From: Fragosphaeria purpurea
Taxonomy: Eukaryota > Ascomycota > Sordariomycetes > Ophiostomatales > Ophiostomataceae
Direction of reading: 5' to 3'
Assembly (NCBI GenBank): GCA_002778095.1
Contig: PCDL01000007.1
Location: 124,001-188,000 of the forward strand
DNA: 64,000 nucleotides
Shown: in pieces, positions 55,457 to 64,000 of the stretch
Layout: each line of letters begins with the position of its first letter
How positions within the stretch are numbered: the first letter of the stretch is position 1
Position numbers and translations under genes: made by a program
The notes under the pieces: generated by a model
Databases searched by the model: none
Seen by the model: only the letters and a program-made list of their open reading frames with translations
Told to the model about the DNA's origin: nothing

Positions 55457-57480
55457 ATGGCCCTAGGTAGGTATCATGATGTGCTTGCAGGCGTTCTCTT
55501 TTGCTCTCTTTTTTCATCTCCCCTAACTTGCCTCCCAGCAACGGCCACTGCGACGGCCGCCACGACGGCCGCCGGCCTCGCCTACCTCGAGGCCAAGTAC
55601 CACTTCAAAAAGGACACCCGCTACCTGCTTGGCCGCCGGCTCTACAAGAAGCTGTGGGCACGTGCCGTCCGTGAGAAGCGCACGTCGCCGTACTACTTCA
55701 TCGAGCAGCTCGCCCGCGACGACCCCCACTACGAGGCCATCTGGTCCCGCGCCGGCTGCTACACCCGCCAGGAGGTCTACGACCGCGCCAACCAGTATGC
55801 CCAGTGGTTCCTGCAGCAGGGCGTCCGGCCGGGCGACCTCGTCGCCTTTTACATGATCAACTCGCCCGACTTCATCACCGCCTGGATCGGCCTCCAGGCC
55901 ATCGGCGCCGCGCCCGCCATGATCAACTTCCACCTGCCCTCGCAGGCCCTGCTGCACTGCCTCGGCATCAGCCGCGCGTCGCTCGTGCTCGTCGACGGCC
56001 CCGCCGACGCGCGCGCGCGCCTCGCCGCCGTCCAGGCCGAGCTCGACGCCGGCGGCTACCGCGTCGTCGCGCTCGACGACGACGGCGTCCGCGCCACCGT
56101 GTACGGCCTGGACGCGCGGCGGCCCGGCGACGAGCTGCGCGCCGGCGTGCAGGGCCACTGGCCGCTGGCCCTCTTCTACACGAGCGGCACCACGGGCCTG
56201 CCCAAGGCGTGCGCGCTGCCCATCGCCGTCGCCTACAACCAGGGCACCGCCAACGCCACGGGCCTCAACCCCGTCGACCGCCCCGGCGAGCGCTACTACG
56301 ACTGCATGCCCTACTACCACGGCACCGGCGGCATCAACGCCATGGCCCAGGTGCTCGCCGGCACGACGCTGTGCATCGCGCCGCGCTTCAGCGTGTCCGG
56401 CTTCTGGGCCGACATCCGCGACGCCCGCGCCACCTGGTTCGTCTACGTCGGCGAGACGCTGCGCTACCTGCTGGCGGCGCCCCCCTCGCCCGATGACCGC
56501 CACCACCGCGTGCACACGATCTACGGCAACGGCCTGCGCCCGGACGTGTGGGACCGCTTCCGCGACCGCTTCGGCATCGAGCGCATCCACGAATTTTTCA
56601 ACTCCACCGAGGGCACGTTCCCGCTCGACAACGTGTGCCGGGGCCCCTTTTTGGCCCACGCCGTCGGCCACCACGGCCTGCTGCTGCGCTGGCTGTACCG
56701 CGACCGATTCGTGCCCGTGGCGCTGGACCCGGACACGGGCGAGATCGCGCGCGACCCGGCCACGGGCTTCGCGTACCGCGTGCCCTACGCGCTGGGCGGC
56801 GAGGTGCTCGTGCGGCTCGGCGGCGACCACGTCTTTGGCGGCTACGTGGGCGACGAGGCGGCCACGGCCGCGAAGCTCGTGCGCGACGTGTTCCGCCGCG
56901 GCGACTGCTTCTACCGCACGGGCGACGCGCTGCGGCGCGACGACGACGGGCGCTGGTTCTTCCTCGACCGCCTCGGCGACACGTTTCGCTGGAAGGGCGA
57001 GAACGTGTCGACGGCCGAGGTCAGCGAGGTGCTCGGCCGGTTCCCGGGCGTGCTCGAGGCCAACGTGTACGGCGTGGCGCTGCCGGGCCACGACGGGAAA
57101 GCGGGCGCGGCGGCCCTGTACCTGGACCCGCAGCAAAAGGCGCACTTCAACCACGAGGCATTCTTGGCGTGCGTTGACTCTCCACCTGACGTAGTTCATT
57201 TATTGGTTAATTCTTTTGCTAACCCTAACCGACCAGACATGCCCGCAAGCATCTTCCCAAGTACGCCGTCCCTTTGTTCCTGCGCCACGTCAAGGAGGTC
57301 TCGGCCACGCACAACAACAAGCAGAACAAGCTGCCGCTCAAGAAGGAGGGCGTGCACCCCGACAAGGTGGCCCCGGACGAGCCCGTCTTTTGGATCGACG
57401 GCCACGGCAAGGGCGTGACGTACATTCCCTTTACGCGGGACGACTGGAACAGCCTGCAGGCGGGCAAAGCCCGGCTGTGA
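55457..57480 (+). CDS. Very-long-chain acyl-CoA synthetase / fatty acid transporter (FAT1-like)
   Basis: Three exons (55457-55466, 55539-57168, 57237-57480) join to 627 residues. The first exon is only 10 nt (ATGGCCCTAG), with a good GTAGGT donor and a CCTAACTTGCCTCCCAG acceptor. The N-terminus then reads MALATATATAATTAAGLAYL, a hydrophobic segment before KYHFKKDTRYL, as in family members. The AMP-binding motif is LFYTSGTTGLPKAC (about residue 215), FNSTEGTF follows, and the FATP/VLACS signature is DRLGDTFRWKGENVSTAEV (about residue 480). The C-terminus is ARL, a type-1 peroxisomal targeting signal. The enzyme activates very-long-chain fatty acids with ATP and CoA for peroxisomal oxidation or import. 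Intron 1 is 72 nt, stop-free and in frame. Confidence 0.93.
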
Positions 57481-58263
57481 GCGGCAGTTCTTGTGTACGG
57501 GAAGTGGCGCTTTGAGCGTGCTCACGGACATGGAAAACGAAAACACGGAAGATGTCCACAGTACATAATACGGAAATATAAAACGACGATTTGGTTTTGT
57601 TCAGACTTGCAGAACAAGATGCCCAGACAATGAACAATGATACTCCAGGACCGGGGAGCACCCCCTTTTTCCAGTTTCAATAGATGAGAGAGACCGTGGA
57701 CGTCATGTGCCGGACAGAAAACAACAAAATCAAGGGCATGGGTTAGCAAGATTTTCCTAACGTTTTGTCCCATGCTTTCCTGATTTTTTTTTCCAGTTGT
57801 TTGCAAGGCGCGCGGAGGGAAGTACCGGTGGCCGGCGTAGATAGCCGAAAGCACTTTTGATTTTATATTAATTGGCAGCCCAGGATTCCGCCGTTTTCAT
57901 TCGCTAGATGCCCTTCGACAGTCTTCTATTGTGCTATATCTCTTTTATATTTATTGCTTTTTCAACATACTTCCCGTACACACATAGGCTGTTCTCCACT
58001 TTCGGTCTCTGCTCGTTATTTTTGGCCTCCTCGATCAACGGCCTTGATATCATGGGCCCCGTTCCGTCTTTATATTCCTGGGGAGAGTGGAGATGTTTTT
58101 TTCCTCCTTTTCTCGGTTGTTTTTATGTTTGCTTGGTTTCCTGTTCAGTTGGCTTTGCTCGTTTCCTGTCTAGCTTGGAATATTTCACAAAGATTGAGGC
58201 ATACCGTTCCCGTTCTTCCCTCTACTCTGAACAACTTTGGCCTCGCCAGAAACGCTTTGCACC
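57481..58263. other. Intergenic spacer
   Basis: Between the acyl-CoA synthetase and DUF1996 genes. Pyrimidine-rich sequence near the end is a likely promoter and leader. No gene is seen. Confidence 0.6.
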
Positions 58264-59800
58264 ATGCTGTCGTGGTCTGCTCTCCTCGCCTTGGCCTCGC
58301 TGGGCCAGGCCGCGCCCCAGTTTGGCGGCTTCGGTGGCGGTGGCGGTGGTGCCGGCGGCAGCACCGGCCACGGCACGAGCCTCGTCCGGTTTGGCTGCTC
58401 GCAAACCGTGATCGAGCGCCTTGATCCGTGAGTGTTTGGTGGAGGGGAAATATGGTCGAGTGTCCATACTGACCGTTTCACGTCAACAGCCTCGTCAACC
58501 CCGGCATGCTGCCGTCGCCGCACGTGCACCAAGTTGTTGGCGGTGTAAGTCTTCAATGTACCTTTCGTTTCGTCATAGCCTCGATGAAAATCAAAAAATA
58601 ACAACGACAACAGAACGCCTTCAACGCCTCCATGCCGTCCGTCGACGTCTCCACGCTGGCGACGTGCACCACCTGCAACTTTGCGGACGACTTTTCCAAC
58701 TACTGGACGGCCAACCTCTACTACCAGGCGCGCAACGGCAGCTTCAAGCGCGTGCCGCAGGTCCACAATCGCATGGAGGACGGCTACGAGGGCGGCACCA
58801 CGGTGTACTACGTGTCGCCCGGCTCGGGCAAGGTCACGGCGTTCAAGCCGGGGTTCCGCATGCTCGTCGGCGACTCGGCCCTGCACACGAAGCCCACGGA
58901 CGTCGACATGAAGATGCAGAGCTGCTTCCGCTGCTACACGGGGCCCAACTTCGAGGGCGACAACCTGTCGCCGTGCGCCGACCCGAAGCTCGACACGCAG
59001 ACGCTGCCGCCGGGGCCCTGCCTGGGCGGCATCCGGTCGAACATTCACTTTCCTACGTGGGTCACGAGTAGCACGATCACGAAGACGAGTGGGTAAAAAC
59101 AGAACCACCCAAAAAACTAACACACGCGCAGTTGCTGGGACGGGAAGAACCTGGACTCGCCGAACCACAAGGACCATGTCGCGTACCCCGTCGAAGGGCC
59201 GTCGTCGTTTGCAACGACGGGCACCTGCCCGGCATCGCACCCGGTCAAAATCCCACAGGTGATGCTAGAGGTGAGGTTTTTTTTGTTTTTTCCTTTACCT
59301 TCAGGGGTGATCATAGAGGACGTCTTGGCGGGCCATTATATCTTTATTCTCGCTAACGATGACCCAAAGATTGTGTGGGACACGACCGCCTTCAATGACC
59401 AGTCCGACTGGCCCGTGGACGGCTCGCAGCCCTTCTTCCTGAGCAACGGCGACAAGTACGTTTTTGGTGGCGATGATGTTGGTTCCCTGACTTGCAGCGT
59501 CTTCCGTTTCCTAACCGTCCGCGAACAGGACTGGCTACGCCCAGCACGCCGACTACGTCTTTGGCTGGAAAGGCGATGCCCTGCAGAAGCTCATGGACGG
59601 CGGCTGCTTCGGCGCGGCCAGCTGCAACGGCGTCAAGCCGCAGACGGCGGCCGAGTCCGACAAGTGCGCCGTCAAAAATACCGTCAACGAAGACACGGAA
59701 GGCTGTATGTTTTTTTATTTTTATTTTTTTTTTTCGGTCATTTTTATAAAATACTAATATTTTAGGGCTTTCTGAGCTTCCTGGAAATGCAATGGAGTAG
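58264..59800 (+). CDS. Secreted DUF1996 domain protein
   Basis: Seven exons (58264-58427, 58490-58544, 58614-59056, 59132-59270, 59370-59455, 59529-59704, 59766-59800) join to 365 residues. A signal peptide (MLSWSALLALASLGQAAP) and a Gly-rich spacer precede DUF1996: LVRFGCSQTVIERLDPLVNP, SPHVHQVVGGNAFNASM, CTTCNFADDFSNYWTANLYY, GFRMLVGD, CWDGKNLDSPNHKDHVAYP, and DYVFGWKGDALQKLMD. The HVHQVVGGNAFN and TCWDGKNLDSPNH motifs are family hallmarks. The final exon is just 11 codons plus stop. The family is secreted and of unknown activity; it is found in mould and plant-associated fungi, often beside wall-active enzymes, as here next to a chitin deacetylase. Exon 5 begins after a CCAAAG acceptor, the least usual splice site. 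Confidence 0.92.
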
Positions 59801-60267
59801 GCTGAAAGTGGTGGAAGCTATCTTGTCCTTGTCGTCATCGTCGACGAATGTGTGCGAACTTTACTTTCTGAGTTGTATGTCGTCTTTGATAGCCATTTAC
59901 ACAGCTTATACCACTTTTTTTGATGTGAATTCACCGCCTCAATCCCTATTACTTATACCGATGCGTCACTGCCGTAAAAACGATGTCGTGGTCACGAATC
60001 GGTGACGTCGACCATCGTGAACTCACGATGACGTTGCTGTTGATGAACGAACAATTCAAATATAAGGTTCGTGTGAACTCTGATAAATAAAACGGATTTT
60101 TTGATAAAGGTAAATTAATATACTGCATACTCTCTCTTCTTTTACTTTTGTTCTTACTTCAACCTCTTGAATCCTTTTCATCAACACCATTGTCGTCGCC
60201 GTAAAACCAGCCCTCAACCATCACAACTTTATCGTCTAGATCATTCTCCGACATCGCGTTGCTCATC
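59801..60267. other. Intergenic spacer
   Basis: 467 bp, AT-rich; promoter of the chitin deacetylase. A GTCACGAATCGGTGACGTCGACC stretch near 59,990 is a minor palindrome-rich patch of unknown meaning. Confidence 0.55.
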
Positions 60268-61472
60268 ATGAAAAATATTGCTCTTCTTTCTGGCCTCTCT
60301 GCTTTGGGGCAGCTGGCGGACGCCACGCCAGTTGACTCCCATGCCGCCGTGAAACGGAACCCCATGCTGCCGGCCGGCGAACGCACCGACAACATCCCCC
60401 GGCCGCATGTCGGGCCTGTGCCTTATGGTATGAGAGTGTGAATATATAAGAGAGAACCAAAAAAAAGATGAAAAAAAAACTAACACCTACAGGTGCCATC
60501 ATCAACCGCTGCACCGTCCCCGGCACCGTCGCCCTCACCTTTGACGACGGGCCGTCGCAGTACACCAGCCGCGTCCTCGACCTCCTCGACCAGTACAACA
60601 CCAAAGCCACCTTTTTTGTCAACGGCAACAACAACCCGCTCGGCCTCATCGACAACGCGGCCACGCCCTGGCCCGACCTGCTCCGCCGCATCCATGGCGC
60701 CGGCCACCAGATCGCCAGCCACACCTGGGCCCACCTCGACCTGTCGTTCGCCACGCCCGAGCAGCGCGACGAGCAGATGGTCTACAACGAGATGGCCCTG
60801 CGCAACGTCCTCGGATTCTTCCCGACCTACATGCGCCCGCCCTACGCCTCGTGCACGGCCGCCTCGGGCTGCCTGGCCGACCTGGCCCGCCGCGGCTACC
60901 ACGTGGTCAACTACGACGTCGACACGCAGGACTTCCGCCACGACGACCCGGCCCTCATCGGCTACTGCAAGGACCACGTCGCCAGCGTGCTCGGCAGCTC
61001 GGGCTTCAACGGCCCCCGCAGCGGCGCGGGCCACATTGTGCTGGCGCACGACAACCACCGCGAGACGGCGTACAGCCTGACGGAGTCGATGCTGCAGACG
61101 GTGCGCGACCTGGGCTACCGCGCCGTGACCGTGGGCGAGTGCCTCGGCGACGCGCCGGCCAACTGGTACCGGGACGCGTCGCCGGGCGCCGCGGCGGCCG
61201 CGGCGGCCGCGGGCCCGCAGCAGGCGGACCTGCAGTCCAGCCAGGTGCCGCCGACCACCGACGGGTCGTGCGGCGCGTCGGTCGGCCTGACCTGCCACTA
61301 CTCTGGATTTGGGCAGTGCTGCTCGGCCTTTGGCTACTGGTGCGTGTTCTCTTCCTACTGAGTCGGGTCTACCCCTAATACTATTTTTTGCTAACGTTCT
61401 ACGATACACAGCGGCAATGCCGAATCTCATTGCCAGGAGGGATGCCAGAAGGATTTTGGCGCTTGCTGGTAA
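60268..61472 (+). CDS. Chitin deacetylase (NodB) with C-terminal chitin-binding module
   Basis: Three exons (60268-60427, 60493-61339, 61412-61472) join to 355 residues. A signal peptide (MKNIALLSGLSALGQLADA) leads to the NodB/CE4 domain at about residues 63-265. All five motifs are present: TFDDGPSQYT (motif 1, catalytic Asp pair), SHTWAHLD (metal His pair), MRPPYASC (motif 3), NYDVDTQDF (motif 4) and IVLAHDNH (motif 5). A short Ala/Gln-rich linker follows, then a hevein-type CBM18 from about residue 312 (DGSCGASVGLTC, GFGQCCSAFGYWC, HCQEGCQKDFGACW), its last disulfide region supplied by exon 3. It deacetylates chitin to chitosan in the wall or at the host interface. Confidence 0.95.
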
Positions 61473-62281
61473 GAAGGGCGCAACGCGTCACGTCGTCGAA
61501 ATGGAAGCGTTGTCCTTCCATGGAGTTTACGGACTTGAGGTCCTGAATTTGGGTGTTGTCGCCTGGCTGTTTTGATTTCAATTTTATTTACATGGGTTTT
61601 ATTTTCTTTTCATGGGGTCAAAACGAAATTCATTAGGAGTTTATGGCTGTTTTATTTATATTAAATACTTGACTTTCATCAAGAGAGACACAAATAGCAG
61701 CATCAAGAGGCTTGGCTGAGCGTTGCCGTGCAAATAGCTGGATTTGACAACTGTACGACATCTCTACAGAAGGTTATAAAATAAAGAAAAAAAAAATGAA
61801 AAAATCAAAAATCAAAACCACACCTACACGATCGTTGTACGACAAGCTGCTGGTTTAATAAGGTGAATTCCCTGTCAACGTGATACCAATTTTGGATCGC
61901 CGGCAAAATGCAAACGCTGGGCTCGCCCAGCACACAAAAAAATCCAAACCGGCTGTATCACGAAACATGCAGTTAGCCACGCATATATCCGAAACAGAAG
62001 CTTTCAAAAAACAAGTATGGACGGGCCGTATCAACGGATTGGCCGTCTTGGCAACCAGTTATACGTTGAACTGCTTCTGGAACTTCATATTCACCACCTG
62101 GTCATCGTAGCAAATACATCGTGTTTTACTTTCTTCAGGAAGAACTGAAACTAAACAAAAGATTAACCATCGTCATCTTGTCTAGTTGTTGGTCGCCGAG
62201 GATCTCCTCTCCGAAAACCAACGACTCGGCCACCTCGACCAGCCACGGCGTCTAACGTCCGCAACCAACGACCACGATCCA
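61473..62281. other. Intergenic spacer
   Basis: Between the chitin deacetylase and the STE20-type kinase. No supportable gene. The A-rich stretch at 61,780-61,820 is unremarkable. Confidence 0.6.
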
Positions 62282-64000
62282 ATGGACAGACGCCGCAGCT
62301 TGGCCGTGCCGTCGCAGACGAGCGCCAAGGCCATCGAGGAGGCCAAGCGGACCCAGGCAGCCGTCCTGCGGGCGTGCGCCGCCGCCCACCGCGACCCGCC
62401 ACCGTATGTCCTGACCGAGCTCATCGGCAAGGGCAGCTTCGGGCGCGTCTTCAAGGCGACCGTCAGCGGCGCGGCAGCAGCAGAAGGAACCGGCCGGGTC
62501 GTGTCGGTCAAGATCATCAACATCGAGGAAGGCGACGCCGCCAACAGCAGTGGAGGCGCTGTCGTCCGCGGCCCACCTGGAGGTGAAGACGCCACAGGTT
62601 TTTCAGGAACATCAACCACCGCCGGCGCCGCAGTACCAACCGCCATCGACACGTTCGCCGACGTGCTCCGTGAAATCCACACGCTGCAGCTTCTCAGCGC
62701 CCGCAGCGCCCGCAACGTCAACCACGTGCTCGACGCCCTCCTCGTCGGCCCCGCCGTCTGGCTCGTCACCGAGTACTGCGCCGGCGGCAGCGTCGCCACC
62801 CTCATGCGGCCCACGGGCTCCCTGCCCGAGAAATGGATCGTTCCGCTGCTGCGCGAGGTCGCCGAGGCCCTCTTTTGGGTGCACAGCGAGGGCATCATCC
62901 ACCGCGACCTGAAGTGCGCCAACGTGCTGGTCACCGAGGCGGGCGGCGTCCAGCTGTGCGATTTCGGCGTCGCCGGGATCGTCGCGTCGGGGGGTGCCGG
63001 TGCCGGTGCCGGTGACAAGAAGCGACGCACCGTGACGGGCACGCTGCACTGGATGGCGCCGGAGCTGTTCCACGGCGACGGCGAGACCGCGGCCGTGGCG
63101 TACGGCACCGAGGTCGACATCTGGGCGTTCGGTGCCCTGGCCTACGAGGTGGCCTCGGGCCTGCCGCCCAACGCGACGCGAGCGCTCGGGTCGTCGTCGT
63201 CGCTGGCAGCGTTTGGGGCCTACCTGGCGCAGCACTGCCCGCGCCTCGCCGGCAGCCAGTACTCGGCCGGTCTCAAGGACCTGGTCGCCGTGTGCATGGT
63301 GCCCGACCCGCGGCAGCGGCCAGCCATCGACCGCGTGCAGGCGCACCCTTACCTGGCCAACACGGCCGCCTCGCACCCAACCGCTTCGCTGCGGACGCTG
63401 CTGGCAGCCTACCGGCTGTGGCAGGAGCGTGGTGGCGGCCGGTTGTCGCTGTTCTCGGCGGGCGGGGCCCCGGGGGTCGACACGGACGCCGATCCGCAGG
63501 CCGGGGTTCCCGAGTGGGATTTTGATGACGACGACGGCGGCGGCACGAATATCAACGACAACGACCACATCGACGACGACGATGACGACGACGACGACAA
63601 CGATGCCAGTTTCTCCCTCGACTACGAGGCAAACACCCTCGCCGTGTACGAAGCCTACGGCATCTCGTTTGACGAGAGCCCGGTGCCGACGCCCACCAAA
63701 TTGCCAGATGCGGCTTTGTCTCTGCCGCCACCACCACTACAACAGGCACGCCTCGGCCGTCGGCAGCCGCCCGCACGCGACGAACCCACCGTGCCCCTGG
63801 AAAACGTGTTCAACCCCAACACGCTTACGACGTACCACGACAGCGCCCGGGCTGCCTACGGACACCAGCCCCGAAACAACGCGTTGCCGGTGCAGTCCGA
63901 CTTGCCGCTGCGCGCCTACGCAAACCGCCCGCCGCCCGTGCGTGAGTCGCTGATCGACCTCGACCTGTCCACGACGGTGGTAGCCGGCGGCGATGCACCG
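62282..64000 (+). CDS. STE20-family (GCK/YSK-like) protein kinase, 3' end outside window
   Basis: An open frame of 573 codons from the ATG at 62,282 reaches the window end without a stop, so the gene is truncated there. A polar N-terminus of about 40 residues precedes the kinase domain: YVLTELIGKGSFGRVFKATV (glycine loop), VSVKIINIE (ATP-binding Lys), EYCAGGSVATLM (hinge), IIHRDLKCANVL (catalytic loop), LCDFGVAGIV (DFG), GTLHWMAPELF (activation segment) and DIWAFGALAYEVASG. An insertion of about 40 residues, rich in Gly, Ala, Ser and Thr, sits before helix C. HPTASLRTLLAAYRLWQERG with SLFSAGGAPG after the domain matches fungal STE20/YSK-type kinases of the Nak1/Kic1 kind, with roles in polarity and septation. 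The acidic Asp-rich tail continues past the edge. No intron is needed. Confidence 0.88.
   Translation, partial: MDRRRSLAVPSQTSAKAIEEAKRTQAAVLRACAAAHRDPPPYVLTELIGKGSFGRVFKATVSGAAAAEGTGRVVSVKIINIEEGDAANSSGGAVVRGPPGGEDATGFSGTSTTAGAAVPTAIDTFADVLREIHTLQLLSARSARNVNHVLDALLVGPAVWLVTEYCAGGSVATLMRPTGSLPEKWIVPLLREVAEALFWVHSEGIIHRDLKCANVLVTEAGGVQLCDFGVAGIVASGGAGAGAGDKKRRTVTGTLHWMAPELFHGDGETAAVAYGTEVDIWAFGALAYEVASGLPPNATRALGSSSSLAAFGAYLAQHCPRLAGSQYSAGLKDLVAVCMVPDPRQRPAIDRVQAHPYLANTAASHPTASLRTLLAAYRLWQERGGGRLSLFSAGGAPGVDTDADPQAGVPEWDFDDDDGGGTNINDNDHIDDDDDDDDDNDASFSLDYEANTLAVYEAYGISFDESPVPTPTKLPDAALSLPPPPLQQARLGRRQPPARDEPTVPLENVFNPNTLTTYHDSARAAYGHQPRNNALPVQSDLPLRAYANRPPPVRESLIDLDLSTTVVAGGDAP

Noticed and set aside
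55523..57199. Long antisense open frame (558 codons) opposite the acyl-CoA synthetase
   Set aside because: GC-ending codons on the sense strand depress stops on the other strand. The translation is Val/Ala/Arg/Gly-rich and without motifs, a typical mirror artefact.

Overview
The window reads as nuclear DNA of a filamentous ascomycete (Pezizomycotina, most likely Sordariomycetes; I cannot name the genus). The reasons are short GT-AG introns of about 50-120 nt with GTACGT/GTAAGT donors and CTAAC-like branch sites, strongly C/G-ending codons in genes, AT- and pyrimidine-rich spacers, an intron-bearing tRNA gene, and typical mould families: a Zn(2)Cys6 regulator, PTH11/rhodopsin-type membrane protein, scytalone dehydratase, DUF1996 protein, DUF2293 protein, MDM10 and a TRI12-type MFS transporter. 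Exon phases were joined by hand and close without internal stops in every multi-exon gene reported with high confidence.

Layout. 1-10.8 kb: a truncated unknown gene, a kinase-fold protein, a ten-exon TRI12-type MFS transporter and a small EthD-domain protein, all on the minus strand. 10.8-15.7 kb: gene-poor and structurally odd. It holds a 27-bp perfect-stem hairpin, a three-copy 49-bp-period repeat array, a spaced direct repeat and a doubtful multi-exon gene. 15.7-25.6 kb: a DHA1-type MFS transporter, a rhodopsin-domain membrane protein, a tRNA-Thr(UGU) with an unusually long intron, and an 898-residue Zn(2)Cys6 transcription factor. 27.6-33.6 kb: housekeeping genes, with the nuclear-envelope protein Brl1/Brr6 divergent from the elongation factor IWS1, then a DUF2293 protein. 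35.2-37.2 kb: scytalone dehydratase (DHN-melanin) converging on a Kre9/KNH-type GPI-anchored wall protein. 39.0-43.3 kb: two tandem aminoglycoside-phosphotransferase-like paralogues sharing an intron position. 45.4-54.4 kb: MDM10, a ZIP zinc transporter, a four-exon protein with deaminase-like HAE and PCxxC motifs plus a SUMO-interacting-type motif, and ribosomal protein eS19. 55.5-64 kb: a very-long-chain acyl-CoA synthetase with a 10-nt first exon and a C-terminal peroxisomal signal, a secreted DUF1996 protein, a chitin deacetylase with a chitin-binding module, and a STE20-type kinase cut by the window end.

There is no obvious biosynthetic cluster. The window is a mixture of housekeeping genes and accessory genes (transporters, secreted wall enzymes, kinase-like expansions). 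Most worth following up are the deaminase-like gene at 50.5-52.9 kb and the structured DNA at 12.8-14.9 kb.
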